Assembly (NCBI GenBank): GCA_963788505.1
Contig: CAWBGY010000006.1
Span: 124,001-188,000 of the forward strand
DNA: 64,000 nt
DNA from: JAIQFF01 sp963788505
GTDB lineage: Bacteria; Acidobacteriota; Terriglobia; Terriglobales; Acidobacteriaceae
Direction: 5' to 3'
A program made the translations under genes and the position numbers. The first letter of the stretch is position 1. Every line of letters starts with the position of its first letter. Positions 37,601 to 47,030 of this stretch are shown piece after piece. The notes under the pieces were generated by a model, which was not told where the DNA came from, ran no database searches, and saw nothing but the letters and a program-made list of their open reading frames with translations.

Positions 37601-37978
37601 GGTATCAACCTGGGGCAGCTCTTCGCCGGAGACTTCCACCGTCTGCGAGACTTGCCCGGCCTGGAGCACGACGTCCACCCGGCGCTCGCTGGCGACATCC
37701 ACCACCACGCCTTTCGTGACCGAGGTTTGAAAGCCGCTCTGGGTGACCGTCACCGTGTAGCTTCCAATGGGCAATTCAGGAACGCTGTAGCTGCCGTCCG
37801 CACTGGTTTGGGTGGTCCGCTCCTGGCCCGTGTTGACATTACGCACCGCAACGGTGGCACCGGACACGACCGCCCCCGACGGGTCGGTAATGGTCCCCAA
37901 AACGGTTCCCCGGAAGGTTTGGGCGGCCAGCGACGCCACTCCTAATACGAAACAGGCGAGGATGATCCTCAATCTCAT
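34631..37978 (-). CDS. Oar-like TonB-dependent receptor with regulatory domain
   Basis: Outer-membrane transporter-like protein of 1115 residues. Signal peptide MRLRIILACFVLGVASLAAQ; carboxypeptidase-regulatory domain at about 22-105 (GTITDPSGAVVSGATVAVRN, GSYSVPELPIGSYTVTV); a plug region with LPVNGRDYTKLIYLNPGV and SRGRSNNFLLDGTDMNDGYRN in separate blocks; then a large beta barrel ending AAKITF with a terminal aromatic residue, as needed for outer-membrane insertion. This architecture is the expanded Oar family of Acidobacteriota. Substrate is unknown; in this phylum they are thought to take up large carbon compounds. No adjacent TonB/ExbB genes. Confidence 0.93.
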   Translation of the reverse strand: MRLRIILACFVLGVASLAAQTFRGTVLGTITDPSGAVVSGATVAVRNVNTGQERTTQTSADGSYSVPELPIGSYTVTVTQSGFQTSVTKGVVVDVASERRVDVVLQAGQVSQTVEVSGEELPQVDTTTAQLGGTLTSDTIANLPVNGRDYTKLIYLNPGVAGSPDQISDSPGSYGTFSMNGSRGRSNNFLLDGTDMNDGYRNDPAINEAGVFGDPATILPIDAVAELRTISNYEAEYGRNSGAVVNIVTKSGTNTWHGSGLEYLRTGQFGARNYFNNEGPKNPFHNNQFGASLGGPIVKDKTFFYFNYEGQRETGAQAGQSCVPDPVQIAQAQANITSWGETLNPVTAALLARNPWPSPNIGGAISDGNGCDSNNVSTAINFTNRIDSLIGKIDHNFNPSNLLTGRYYFGDSTQSFPLSLTGSGGQVPGFNTHTPTRVQLVSISYVKVVNANQLNEARLGWNRFAEGFFPEDQNFNPDSIGLNTGVSPYDSGLPVISVGGFSGLGASSSVPRNRVDANWHFIDNYSWKSGKHDIKFGYEFRRTTITQLIDHNFRGELSFDSIADANPLNTTGSLTALEALLEGIPDGGGQITGNTLRHTSENSHGVYLQDSFRWTPRLTLNFGLRWDYFGVVKEKNNLLYQFDPANGGSTVQVGSGGPSGLYNPDYNNFAPRVAFSYDLTGKGRTVLRGGWGLFYDAFSQDIFLGHLPWNCIFCPGPAYPGTGPAGLQFGGVSGAALDPTQPVFSGFGPNKDFFAADPNLRTPYTQNFNLNIQQQVGSKAVLQIGYAGSKGTKLFQFLDINQPSHAVITASDLANGVGYGSVPVNFPNFLYLNQERSSANSIYHSLQTSLHVSSWHGLSTQANFVWSHGIDTASDLEDFTPNQAQPQDSTNPAGDRGNSSFDIRHRFTLNFNYEFPKMGGALPRLKNGWGMDGVVNLQDGQPWQLNYGFEGDYSGAGEGFDRPDVIGPLHYSTNPSAFLDLSSFAAPCTWSPAPDPNDSTEANCVAGTRHFGNEGRNSLRGPSFKEFNFSVYKNTALTERVNLQIRAEFFNLLNHPNFSNPELPNFIADAGSPDHFTGQQVGFYQITATGDTGIGNPFLGGGGPRGMQLAAKITF

Positions 37979-38184
37979 GGGAATTCTCCTTGTTCACGCC
38001 GACAAAATACGCCGACGGAACCAACATCTGCCGCCCCTGTTATCGAAAGTGCCGCCGATTATATCCCGTCCATCCGTTATTTGTCTTAGCGATACGCGCA
38101 TGAGCTTTTTGCACCGGGCGGAGAACCGGGAACCGGCAACTGGAAATTGAGCTCAGTTTGAATCCGAGGATATGGGGAACATCT

Positions 38185-39888
38185 TTAGAAAGTGAAGGCT
38201 ACGCCGCCGCGAACGGTGCGGGCCGACTGCACCAGGTAGACCGTGCGCCCGTCCTGCCCCATTACCGGGACATATCCCTGGGCCAGAAGATTGCGTATAT
38301 CCACGACCGCATCCATGTGACCGGGTAGAAAACCGGTCCCGGGGATAGGTTGACGCAGGAATAGATTCAGATATGGATCGGATTGCCCCGCCGACTCGTT
38401 AAACATGTCCACCGGCGTGAGCGCCTGCCCGCTGATCCAGCGATAGGAAGCGATCCAGCGCGTTTTGGCGCCCGGCAGCACACCGCTGAATTTCGCCGCC
38501 GCGCTGTGGCGGTCACGCACATAAGTGTCGCGGTGCGCGTCCTGCAAGGCAACATCGGGATGGCTCAGATCGAGCACTCCACCGTAGCCATAATCCAGGG
38601 TCGCGGTCAGGTCAGACGCCAGCTTGCGCTGCAAAACCACGCGCATGCCGCGAGCATCCAGGTCCCTGCCCCGGTAGGTGAAGGTTTCGGAGTAGAGGTC
38701 AGGCAGCACTTCTCCGGTGTCCGCCGACGCATCGCCAACGCCGGTCAGCGCCGGGTCTACGACGCGATCGGAATACATGGCCACCTGCAAATTGGTGTTG
38801 CCGATGCGGCGGGAGAGCGACAGTTCGTGATGATGGGCTCGCTCCAGCGTGCTCGAGAACCTCGCCATGCTGACTCGCGGGTTGGACTCGCTCAGGTCGG
38901 CGGGCGCCGAGTCAAAGCCTTTTTCTACCCGCCTGTCCGGTTCCGAAGTAGCGTAACGATACTCCAGCACGGTGTTGGGCGAGAGATGCAGATCAGCCGA
39001 GCCGAACGGCCGGAACGCGGTTACCCGGCCCAGGAATTGAATGGTCTGGAGCTCGCTGCCGAAGCGCAGTTCCAGAACATCTCCCAGCGAGAATTCGTCG
39101 GACGCAGAGAGCGCCAGCGCCTGCAGCGCAGTATCATGCCCATTGATTCCGGGCGCCGCCAGCCGCCGCATGGTGAACGCCATCTCCGGCTTCGACCCAT
39201 TTGCCAGTGCGTGGCTGTAGGATGCCCGCAGGACCGTGTTGGGCGAACCACCGTTGTAGCCAACGTTGCCCTGCAAGGCGACGGTTCCGGACGAGAAAAC
39301 AGATCGCTCCAGCGCAAAGCCCGTGCTTACGTCAGACGAGCTTCCAAAACCGCCCGAGGCTGGGCCTGCGACGAACGACAGCGCGCCCTTCAGATCATGC
39401 TTATCCGCCCCCGGTTCCGCCGCCGCAACCAGGGAACCGTCTTCCAGCATTCGCAGAATGGGGCGATTGGAGTCCGAGCGCAGCACCCATTTCCAGTCAT
39501 CATCGTCGGCCGGGCTACGCAAGGCGGGAAGTTGGATGGCCTCGAACAGCCCGCTGAGTTTGAGATTGACCAGCACGCTGCTGCCGGGACGCAACCCCAC
39601 CCGCTCCCGCAACGCGGGCAGGAACGAGGGAGAATAGGCTTTTATGGAGTAAACACCCGGCAGCAACCCGCTGGCCGAGTAGAAACCATTTTCGTCGGTG
39701 AACACCTTCAGGCTATGGGCCGCGCTGCCCAGGACTTCCACCATGGCTCCCATTTGCGGAACACCAGAGGCGCTCCGCACGTAGCCGGAGATGGAGCCGG
39801 AGATCGAGCCTGAATGATCGGCCGCCAGCACTGGAAGCGCCAGCGCGACCCCCAACAACCCGAGCTTAAACCCGAGTTTGCCCAGCAT
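38185..39888 (-). CDS. surface protein with carboxypeptidase-regulatory domain and beta-barrel-like region
   Basis: 567-residue exported protein from MLGKLGFKLGLLGVALALPVLAADHSG (signal peptide). Residues about 30-115 are a regulatory-like domain (GSISGYVRSASGVPQMGAMVEVL, FYSASGLLPGVYSIKAYSP). The remainder has alternating strands (TATLDYGYGGVLDLS, RWIASYRWISGQ) and ends VRGGVAFTF with a terminal Phe, like an outer-membrane barrel, but there is no TonB plug. At about half the size of the Oar protein next door it could be a plug-less relative. A longer frame would overlap the GWxTD gene; the chosen ATG does not. The three genes 34.6-41.7 kb share a strand. Confidence 0.75.
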   Translation of the reverse strand: MLGKLGFKLGLLGVALALPVLAADHSGSISGSISGYVRSASGVPQMGAMVEVLGSAAHSLKVFTDENGFYSASGLLPGVYSIKAYSPSFLPALRERVGLRPGSSVLVNLKLSGLFEAIQLPALRSPADDDDWKWVLRSDSNRPILRMLEDGSLVAAAEPGADKHDLKGALSFVAGPASGGFGSSSDVSTGFALERSVFSSGTVALQGNVGYNGGSPNTVLRASYSHALANGSKPEMAFTMRRLAAPGINGHDTALQALALSASDEFSLGDVLELRFGSELQTIQFLGRVTAFRPFGSADLHLSPNTVLEYRYATSEPDRRVEKGFDSAPADLSESNPRVSMARFSSTLERAHHHELSLSRRIGNTNLQVAMYSDRVVDPALTGVGDASADTGEVLPDLYSETFTYRGRDLDARGMRVVLQRKLASDLTATLDYGYGGVLDLSHPDVALQDAHRDTYVRDRHSAAAKFSGVLPGAKTRWIASYRWISGQALTPVDMFNESAGQSDPYLNLFLRQPIPGTGFLPGHMDAVVDIRNLLAQGYVPVMGQDGRTVYLVQSARTVRGGVAFTF

Positions 39889-39925
39889 CACTCCAACCAC
39901 CTCGCAGGAGACCAAGCGTTCCGGC

Positions 39926-41671
39926 TTACTCGACGGCAAAAGTTGCCGAAGGATCCACCATCTGCTTGGAGATATTATCATTCACCTTGATTTGAATGCG
40001 ATAGATCCCGGGATCGAGACTGGCGGCCGAGAGAGGTTTTTCCAGGGTCACTTGGTCGCCGACATTCCCCATCTGTTCCGTAGATTCCACAGTATGGATC
40101 ACTGCCTTGTTGGTTGCCGCGTTGATGACATTGTATTCGACCGTAGCCGAAGGTTTGTGCGTCTTGTCATCCACACCGAGATTGTAGACCTGCATCCAGA
40201 AATAAACCTTCTGGTTGCGTTTGAAGACTACCGGCTTGCCGTTCGCGGAGGCAACCCGCGGCCGAATCTTGGTATTGCCGATGACGAACATTCCGGTGCC
40301 AATTTCCTTGGTCGAGACCGGCTGCATCGTGTCCGCCACGATGAGCGAGGAAGACGCCAGACGGTCGTCGTCGTAGCTGGGTACCTGCAGCCGACTGCTC
40401 CACAATCCTGAGCGGTCGCCATTGACGTCCTTCACCGCGACGTCGATCCGGTACAGGTTGGGCCGCAGCGGCAGTGCCTTCCAGTACACCGATGAATTTT
40501 CCGTTACCTTGGGCAACAGTTCCGCCGGCACGTCCACCTGCACTGTGTCTTCGAACGTCTGCACGACCTTACCGGTCAGGGTGGTGACCCGGCCAAAAAT
40601 ATTTACCGTCCCGCGCTGCACGCCATCTTTGTTGACAAATGTGATGTCGCGATTCTTCACCTGGATGGTAATCGGCACCAGCACCGTGTCGCTGGTCACT
40701 CGCACAAAATCCGTGCGCACATCAAACGGCATCAGATTCACGCTGATCTTGTGACTGACCACTTCCTCCAGGTCCTTGAACTTGACTGCGGGAGGCTTTT
40801 GGAGCTTGTAGAACTGCTCCAGTCGGTCAAACTGCTTGTTCTGATTGCCACTGGTGAACGGGCCCGTGCCCAGCCGCTCCAGGCCGCCGCCGGTAAAACG
40901 GTCCGCCTTGTTCGCCATGCCCATCTGTTCGTAAAGGGTCAATCCAGCATTCGGCGTGTAAAGCAGCGCGTCCTTTTCCGACCGGTCCATGGTCATGTGG
41001 TAGTCGCCGCACATGCAGGTGTCCACGAACTCGATGATGACTTCCTGCCCGATCCCCTCGAGGTAGCGATAGCGCCAGTCTTCAAACGGGAACGTGGAAG
41101 TCTCGCCGCCGCCTTCATCCATGGGACGTTCGTAAGTGCCGCCCGAAGGATGCGACTCAATCTCGTCCGCCGGTCCGTACATGATGTAAATTCGGCCGCG
41201 ATCAGTCTTCCAGCCCGGAATGCCAGCGGCAAAATGTTCGTTGGCGTAGGCCATGCGCCGGTAGTGCTCTTCCTTAAATTCGTTTTCGATGGTGTCCGGG
41301 GTGGGATCGCGACGTTGCCAGAAAGCTTCGATAAACTGGTCGCGCTCTTCATCGTTGGAGAGCAACTTGAACGCCTTCTGCTCCTCATCGGTAATGATCC
41401 AGCGCACGTCCTCATCGAGCCATTTCTTGTAGGTCTTGCTCAACTCGATCTTCAGGGACTTGGAATTCTGCTTCTTCTGCTTTTCCGTGAGCGGGCGCTT
41501 AAGCGGATCGGTGTCCGAACTGCTTTTTGCCTGGGACGATGCTCCTTCGGCGGAGGCATCGGCGGCGTCCGCCTTGCCTTCCTGTGCGGATGCGAACGAA
41601 ACCATAGCCAGAATGATGACTGGCAGAACGAAAATCACGAAGAGGCGATTCAGAAACCGGGCCCGGGACAT
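39926..41671 (-). CDS. secreted GWxTD-domain protein
   Basis: 581-residue exported protein. Signal peptide FLNRLFVIFVLPVIILAMVSFASAQ; a low-complexity Ala/Ser/Lys spacer; then the GWxTD domain (about 85-240) with KKWLDEDVRWIITDEE, AFWQRRDPTPDTIENEFKEE and the name-giving GWKTDRGRIYIMYGPADE. The C-terminal half is predicted beta-sandwich. The GWxTD family is of unknown function, frequent in Acidobacteriota and Bacteroidota and often near TonB-receptor genes, as here. The regulatory-domain protein starts 37 bp after its stop, suggesting an operon. Confidence 0.9.
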   Translation of the reverse strand: MSRARFLNRLFVIFVLPVIILAMVSFASAQEGKADAADASAEGASSQAKSSSDTDPLKRPLTEKQKKQNSKSLKIELSKTYKKWLDEDVRWIITDEEQKAFKLLSNDEERDQFIEAFWQRRDPTPDTIENEFKEEHYRRMAYANEHFAAGIPGWKTDRGRIYIMYGPADEIESHPSGGTYERPMDEGGGETSTFPFEDWRYRYLEGIGQEVIIEFVDTCMCGDYHMTMDRSEKDALLYTPNAGLTLYEQMGMANKADRFTGGGLERLGTGPFTSGNQNKQFDRLEQFYKLQKPPAVKFKDLEEVVSHKISVNLMPFDVRTDFVRVTSDTVLVPITIQVKNRDITFVNKDGVQRGTVNIFGRVTTLTGKVVQTFEDTVQVDVPAELLPKVTENSSVYWKALPLRPNLYRIDVAVKDVNGDRSGLWSSRLQVPSYDDDRLASSSLIVADTMQPVSTKEIGTGMFVIGNTKIRPRVASANGKPVVFKRNQKVYFWMQVYNLGVDDKTHKPSATVEYNVINAATNKAVIHTVESTEQMGNVGDQVTLEKPLSAASLDPGIYRIQIKVNDNISKQMVDPSATFAVE

Positions 41672-41866
41672 AGGGGTACTCCTTACGACAACCGTTGGCT
41701 AGCTATTCTATGACTTTAGTGCGACCAAGGCAAGACCAACTAAACCCCTCTAACCAATTGTAAAGACGGCAAGAATCGCCATCCCGAGGGGCGGTTTCGA
41801 GCCCTGCCCCGGAGGGCAACAGCTGGTAGTGTCCTAATTTGTCAGATCCGATCGAATGCGCGATCT

Positions 41867-41992
41867 TAACTTTGCTCTTTGCGGCCCTTCTTTGCGTTCT
41901 TTGCGGTAAAGGGTTTGATCTCGCCCGAATCATTCAAGACTCGACTCTTAACCGCAAAGGGCGCAAAGAAGATCCGCAAAGAGCGCAAAGTA
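41867..41992. repeat. CTTTGCG inverted repeat
   Basis: Left arm TTTGCTCTTTGCGGCCCTTC then TTTGCGTTCTTTGCGG (41871-41908); right arm CCGCAAAGGGCGCAAAGAAG then ATCCGCAAAGAGCGCAAAG (41951-41990), about 40 bases apart and largely complementary. Short tandem units of CGCAAAG/CTTTGCG make up both arms. It lies in the 638-bp gap 41672-42309 between the divergent GWxTD and adaptor genes; the rest of that gap shows no gene, only the likely promoters of both. Confidence 0.75.
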
Positions 41993-42309
41993 AGGGCAAC
42001 GAGCGCCGAATCGGGACACTACGCAACAGTTTCTTCGATTGTCCGCCCCGCCCCGGCTATAATCGACCTGTTATCATCGTATGGCCTCGGCATGGCCTTG
42101 GATTAAGGCATGGTCGGGCCGGTGCTCCGGCCGGTCTGGGGTTCGGTACCCGCACGGGGTTTGTTCCGCAGGAACTTTTGAGCCCGCATTACCGTATCTG
42201 ATGGCGTGTGCCCGGTTACGCCGCCTGCGCGTGTAATGGCAGCGCCGAATCCGAAAGTAGCGCTATCGTCCGCGTCACCCAATCCGGGGATGAGCGTAAC
42301 CAGGGAACA

Positions 42310-43698
42310 ATGAGCATAGGCAAGAAGATATTCATCGGCGGAGGCATCGCGATCGCGTTATTGGCGATTGCGGGGATCGCAGTCCACCAGAGTCGTAAGG
42401 GCGTGGTCACGGTCCAGACCGGCAAGGCGGTGCGTCAGGATCTGGCCTCGATTGTGAGCGCATCCGGCGAGATCAAGCCGAAGACCTACGTCAATATCGG
42501 GGCCAACGCCTTCGGCAAGATTACTCGGCTTTACGTCAAGGAAGGCGACCAGGTCAGGAAAGGTCAATTGCTGGCGCAACTGGAGAACGTGCAGTCCTCA
42601 GCCGATGTGAACGCCACCCAGGCCTCACTCGAAGCGGCGCAGACGGATGCCGTCGCCGCGACAGCCGGGCTAAACACGTCCGCCGCCGATCTGAACCGCG
42701 CCCAATCCGATTTCGAACGGGCCCAACTCGATTGGGTCCGGGCTCAAGGTCTGTACAAAGACTCCCTGATCGCCAAGTCGGAATACGACAGCCAGAAGGC
42801 CGCATGGCAAACGGCGAAAGCCGGGCTGGCGCAGGCCCAGGCGCGCGTTGCCCAGGCCAAAGCGCAGCAGGATTCCGCCGAACGCCACATCGCGCAGAAC
42901 CGCGCTAATCTGACTCACGCTGCCGATGTGTTGAAGAAGACCACCTACGCCGCGCCCTTCTCCGGCACCATCACAAACCTCCCCGTCCGCGAAGGCGAGA
43001 CGGTTGTAATCGGCATCCAGAATTCACCGGGAAGCACCCTCATGACGCTGGCCGACATGTCGGTGATTACCGCCGAGGTCCGGGTGGATGAGACCGACAT
43101 CGTCAATGTGCGTTTGGGCCAGCCCGCTGAAGTCACCATTGACGCGATTCCCAGGAAGGTTTTCAAGGCGACCGTTACCGAGATCGGCGACAATGCCATC
43201 GTTCGTTCTACCGGCGTTTCGACTTCGCAGACGACTTCCGCCAGCCAGGAAGCCAAGGACTTCAAAGTCGTGGTCACGCTGCAAGACCCGCCGCAGAACC
43301 TGCGGCCCGGACTCTCGGCCACGGCCAAAGTGACCACGGCCACGCGCACCGGTGCTCTGTCCATTCCGATCCAGGCCCTGACCGTGCGCTCGCGGGCGGA
43401 TTTAAACGCCGGCAGCAGCGAAAAAGGCGACGTGCAAGCCGCTGCGCCGCAGACGGAAGCATCCAACCCGAACAACGCGGATAAAGAAGTCCAGGGGGTA
43501 TTCGTCATTCGTGATCGCAAGGCGGAATTCTTGCCGGTACAAACGGGGATCACCGGCACCACCGATATCGAGGTCCTGAGCGGACTGAAGGTGGGTGACG
43601 AAATCGTCACCGGCAGTTACAAAGTGCTGCGCACATTGCGGCCGGGAGCCAGCGTAAAAGTAGATAACACGGCGCCCAAGAAAGAAGACGAAAGCTAG
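42310..43698 (+). CDS. periplasmic adaptor of an efflux pump (MacA/HlyD type)
   Basis: Membrane-fusion protein linking an inner-membrane exporter to an outer-membrane channel. 462 residues from ATG at 42310: one N-terminal membrane segment (IFIGGGIAIALLAIAGIAV), a split lipoyl domain (SASGEIKPKTYVNIGANAFGKI ... YAAPFSGTITNLPVREGE in blocks), a long alpha-hairpin rich in Ala/Gln (about 100-200), a beta-barrel and a C-terminal membrane-proximal domain (GLKVGDEIVTGSYKVL). A longer upstream frame lacks sense. The ATPase gene follows after 148 bp, but no permease is found next to either. Substrate unknown (macrolide, peptide or lipid in relatives). Confidence 0.9.
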   Translation: MSIGKKIFIGGGIAIALLAIAGIAVHQSRKGVVTVQTGKAVRQDLASIVSASGEIKPKTYVNIGANAFGKITRLYVKEGDQVRKGQLLAQLENVQSSADVNATQASLEAAQTDAVAATAGLNTSAADLNRAQSDFERAQLDWVRAQGLYKDSLIAKSEYDSQKAAWQTAKAGLAQAQARVAQAKAQQDSAERHIAQNRANLTHAADVLKKTTYAAPFSGTITNLPVREGETVVIGIQNSPGSTLMTLADMSVITAEVRVDETDIVNVRLGQPAEVTIDAIPRKVFKATVTEIGDNAIVRSTGVSTSQTTSASQEAKDFKVVVTLQDPPQNLRPGLSATAKVTTATRTGALSIPIQALTVRSRADLNAGSSEKGDVQAAAPQTEASNPNNADKEVQGVFVIRDRKAEFLPVQTGITGTTDIEVLSGLKVGDEIVTGSYKVLRTLRPGASVKVDNTAPKKEDES

Positions 43699-43773
43699 TC
43701 GTCAGTCGTCGGTCTTCAGTCGTCGGCCAGTGCCCAGTGTTTGGCTGAAGACTGACGACCGACGACTAACGAC
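43698..43773. repeat. family E hairpin (GTCGTCAGTC), copy 1
   Basis: Low-complexity stem: GTCGTCAGTCGTCGGTCTTC on the left and GAAGACTGACGACCGACGAC on the right, about 15 bases apart. It directly follows the adaptor stop codon. A half-size copy follows the ATPase stop codon at 44596, so the two genes carry the same sequence at their 3' ends. Confidence 0.75.
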
Positions 43774-43846
43774 TGCCTTTGATGTTCGTCCAACAGGCAG
43801 CCAAAAGATCGGAGCGGGCAGGGTGTCCCGAGACCAGGAGAGAAAA

Positions 43847-44595
<749 letters not shown>

Positions 44596-44596
<1 letters not shown>

Positions 44597-44636
44597 TCGT
44601 CAGTCTTCAGTTGTCGGTCGTCGGTCGTCGGTCTTG
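44596..44636. repeat. family E low-complexity repeat, copy 2
   Basis: GTCGTCAGTCTTCAGTTGTC followed by three GGTCGTC units, right after the ATPase stop codon. It repeats the left arm of the hairpin at 43698 but has no matching right arm here. Confidence 0.65.
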
Positions 44637-44655
44637 CCCGCACCTTTAATCCTCT

Positions 44656-44856
44656 GTCATCCCGAGCGGAGAAGGATTGTTCGCTTGCGAACAATCCTTC
44701 AGAGTCGAGGGACCTGCTTTCTGCCGGCGCCCGCCGCCGACCCGACAATTCTCACGCGCCAGACTCGAAGGGCACTGATGGCGCACGCGAACAACAGATC
44801 TTTCGACTTCGTGAACGGACTCGCAAGCGAGTCCGTTCACTTCGCTCAGGATGACC
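44656..44856. repeat. family A REP doublet (REPIN-like), copy 2
   Basis: Left palindrome 44656-44714: GTCATCCCGAGCGGAG, a 28-base self-complementary stem centred on TTCGCTTGCGAA, then AGTCGAGGGACC. Right palindrome 44800-44856: TTTCGACTTCGT, a 26-base stem centred on CTCGCAAGCGAG, then CTTCGCTCAGGATGACC in opposite orientation. Both stems differ from those at 8572-8798. The element makes up most of the 356-bp gap 44597-44952, where I see no gene. Confidence 0.85.
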
Positions 44857-44952
44857 AGGGAACGTCCCGTCTGTCCCCAGGCCTTCCCGTTACCACATAG
44901 TCTGCCTTGCCGCGCAAATCGGGACCGCTGTCTTTCGCCGAGCACGGCCCGC

Positions 44953-45390
44953 CTACTTGGGCTCTTTTCTGGCTTTACTTCGGGATTCACACTCTTTGCG
45001 AATCTTCTCGAACCGGTTCGCCATTTGCTGCAGTTCTTCATCGGAAAGCTTTTCGATATCAATCATGTCGTTGTGGGCGAGAGTGATGGAGCGAATAATC
45101 TCATCGAGTTTCAGGTGGATGGCACGCGCATCCCGGTTCTGAGTGTTTTGAATCAGAAACACCATGAGGAAGGTGATGATTGTAGTAGCGGTGTTGACTA
45201 CCAGTTGCCAGGTATCCGAGTAGTGGAAGAATGGACCCAAGACCGCCCAGACCACGATGAGGAAAATGGCAAGCAGAAATGCCCACTTGGTTCCCACCAC
45301 GTAAGAAGCCTTTGCGGCAAGAGCGCGAAAATAGTCCGGTGCACCACCGCCCTTAGACTTTGCTGTCGAGTTGGCGCTTTCCTTGGCCAT
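44953..45390 (-). CDS. low-affinity iron permease family protein
   Basis: 145-residue membrane protein of PF04120 type. After a polar start (MAKESANSTAKSKGGG) come FRALAAKASYVVGTKWAFLLAIFLIVVWAVLG (helix 1) and TWQLVVNTATTIITFLMVFLIQNTQNRDARAIHLKLDE (helix 2 with the diagnostic QNTQNRD motif), then a long helix with heptad character (IRSITLAHNDMIDIEKLSDEE) and a basic tail. The family name comes from yeast Fet4-related work; the bacterial role in iron uptake is not established. Single gene between repeat clusters. Confidence 0.9.
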   Translation of the reverse strand: MAKESANSTAKSKGGGAPDYFRALAAKASYVVGTKWAFLLAIFLIVVWAVLGPFFHYSDTWQLVVNTATTIITFLMVFLIQNTQNRDARAIHLKLDEIIRSITLAHNDMIDIEKLSDEELQQMANRFEKIRKECESRSKARKEPK

Positions 45391-45448
45391 GTGTGTAGTC
45401 CGCAGTCTCAGGTTTGATGCAAAGGGACAGGATAGCGTTTTTTCTGGC

Positions 45449-45703
45449 GGGGTGGCCCACCCTTCGTTCTTTGAACGGTGGGATTCACGGACGGCTCTAT
45501 CATGGATTTCGAGGCCGCATCACAACCCCCACTGGGCGCCCGACAGGTTTCCCAAGGCGGGCGAAATTGGGGAGAGTGCAACACCAGGTCCCTCCACTGC
45601 GCAATATCATTCGCTCACGCGAATGATATTGCTCCGGTCGGGATGACAGATTTTGGAAGGAATGAAAAATCCGCGCCCAAGCCTAGCTTGGACGGGGCAC
45701 CCC
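45449..45703. repeat. family C palindromic element, copy 2 (interrupted)
   Basis: Left end GGGGTGGCCCACCCTTCG, with hairpin ACCCTTCGTTCTTTGAACGGT then GGGATTCACGGACGG; the same order (hairpin, GGGATTCCACAGACG) occurs in copies 3 and 5. The right end is AGCCTAGCTTGGACGGGGCACCCC. A family A palindrome (45586-45649) lies inside, as if it had inserted there. Together these fill the 350-bp gap 45391-45740. Confidence 0.65.
45586..45649. repeat. family A REP palindrome, single copy 3
   Basis: AGGTCCCTCCACTGCG, then the stem CAATATCATTCGC ... GCGAATGATATTG around CTCAC, then CTCCGGTCGGGATGACAG. Nearly the same palindrome, with stem CAAGATCATTCGC/GCGAATGATCTTG, occurs at 47757. The two copies differ by one stem base pair changed on both sides. 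Confidence 0.85.
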
Positions 45704-45740
45704 TCTAACTTGTTGCCGCCGCCTATCGTCTAAGATCAGC

Positions 45741-46982
45741 GTGAGGCAGCACATGACACCTGGTTCGCAGATTGGAGCATCAGGCCAGGCTGCGGCGGTA
45801 GCCGGAGCCGCTCCGAAACGCTTCCGCCTCGAATCAGTCGACGTCGTCCGCGGCGTCATCATGATTCTCATGGCGCTCGATCACACGCGCGACTTCTTTG
45901 GCCAAACCAGCATCAGCCCCACTGACCTTTCCCAGACCACGATTTCGTTATTCTTCACCCGCTGGATCACGCATTTTTGCGCGCCGGTTTTCTTTCTGCT
46001 GACCGGCACCGGCGCCTATCTCTCGCTGCGCAAGAAATCCAAACGCCAGTTGTCGCGATTCTTGTTCACTCGGGGCCTGTGGCTGATCTTCCTCGAAGTG
46101 GTGCTGTTCCGGTGCCTGGGGTTGCAGTTCAATTTCGATTATCACCTGACCCTGCTCGATGTGCTCTGGGCGCTGGGTTGGGCGATGATCGTGCTTTCGG
46201 CTCTGGTGCATCTGCCCACGCCGGTGGTCACTGGCTTTGGGGTGGTGCTGATCGCGGGACACAATTTGCTCGATCGCATCCAGTCCGCCAACCCGGTCTG
46301 GACCATCCTGCATTCTCTTAATTTCATCGTGTCCACCCCGCGGTACTCCGTCTTCGTCGCTTACACGCTGATTCCCTGGGTTGGAGTCACCGCTGTCGGG
46401 TACGGTTTGGGGCAAATCTATGCCTCGACACCCCAGGCCTGGACATCCGACCGCCGCAGGGCCTTCCTGTTGCGCGCGGGACTGGGGACGACGGCCGCCT
46501 TCGTGGTTCTTCGCGCGATCAATCTTTACGGCGATCCGGGCCACTGGAGCACGCAGAAATCCGCGGCCTTCACCGTGCTCTCATTTCTGAACACCAACAA
46601 GTATCCGCCTTCCCTGCTGTTTCTTCTGATGACGCTCGGTCCGGCGCTGCTTTTCCTTTGGGCGGTCGATGGCGGGACGCCTCGATTCCTGCGGCCCGCG
46701 CTGGTCCTCGGCAAAGTGCCGATGTTTTATTACTTGCTGCACTTCCCGCTCATTCATCTGCTCGCGGTCGTCGTGTGTTTCGCCCGTTACGGTCACGCGT
46801 ACTGGATGTTCGAGTCGCCGACGATCGATAAGTTTCCCTTCACGCAGCCGCCGGGATGGGGCTACTCTTTGCCGGTTATTTATCTGATTTGGGCCTCGGT
46901 GGTGGTCGCGCTCTATCCGCTGTGCCGCTGGTTTGCGGCTTTGAAACAGCGCCGCAGCGACGCCTGGCTCAGTTACCTCTGA
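45741..46982 (+). CDS. DUF1624 / HGSNAT-like membrane protein
   Basis: Polytopic membrane protein, 413 residues and about ten helices, of the heparan-alpha-glucosaminide N-acetyltransferase catalytic-domain family. The opening FRLESVDVVRGVIMILMALDHTRDFFGQ contains the conserved DxxRG and DHTRDFF motif with the catalytic-type His; TRWITHFCAPVFFLLTGTGAYLSL follows. The human homologue transfers acetyl across a membrane; in bacteria the acceptor is unknown, probably a cell-envelope sugar. ATG at 45741 or 45753 could be the start; a 35-residue hydrophilic tail precedes the first helix. Monocistronic, ended by repeats. Confidence 0.9.
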   Translation: MRQHMTPGSQIGASGQAAAVAGAAPKRFRLESVDVVRGVIMILMALDHTRDFFGQTSISPTDLSQTTISLFFTRWITHFCAPVFFLLTGTGAYLSLRKKSKRQLSRFLFTRGLWLIFLEVVLFRCLGLQFNFDYHLTLLDVLWALGWAMIVLSALVHLPTPVVTGFGVVLIAGHNLLDRIQSANPVWTILHSLNFIVSTPRYSVFVAYTLIPWVGVTAVGYGLGQIYASTPQAWTSDRRRAFLLRAGLGTTAAFVVLRAINLYGDPGHWSTQKSAAFTVLSFLNTNKYPPSLLFLLMTLGPALLFLWAVDGGTPRFLRPALVLGKVPMFYYLLHFPLIHLLAVVVCFARYGHAYWMFESPTIDKFPFTQPPGWGYSLPVIYLIWASVVVALYPLCRWFAALKQRRSDAWLSYL

Positions 46983-47030
46983 AGGCGGTCGGTTTCTACT
47001 CGCGTCCAAGGTTTCTTTGGGTGGAAGAGC

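Noticed and set aside
38383..39813. 476-codon + strand frame opposite the regulatory-domain surface protein
   Set aside because: Its composition is Arg/Gln/His-rich, typical of an antisense shadow; the minus strand has a signal peptide and regulatory domain.
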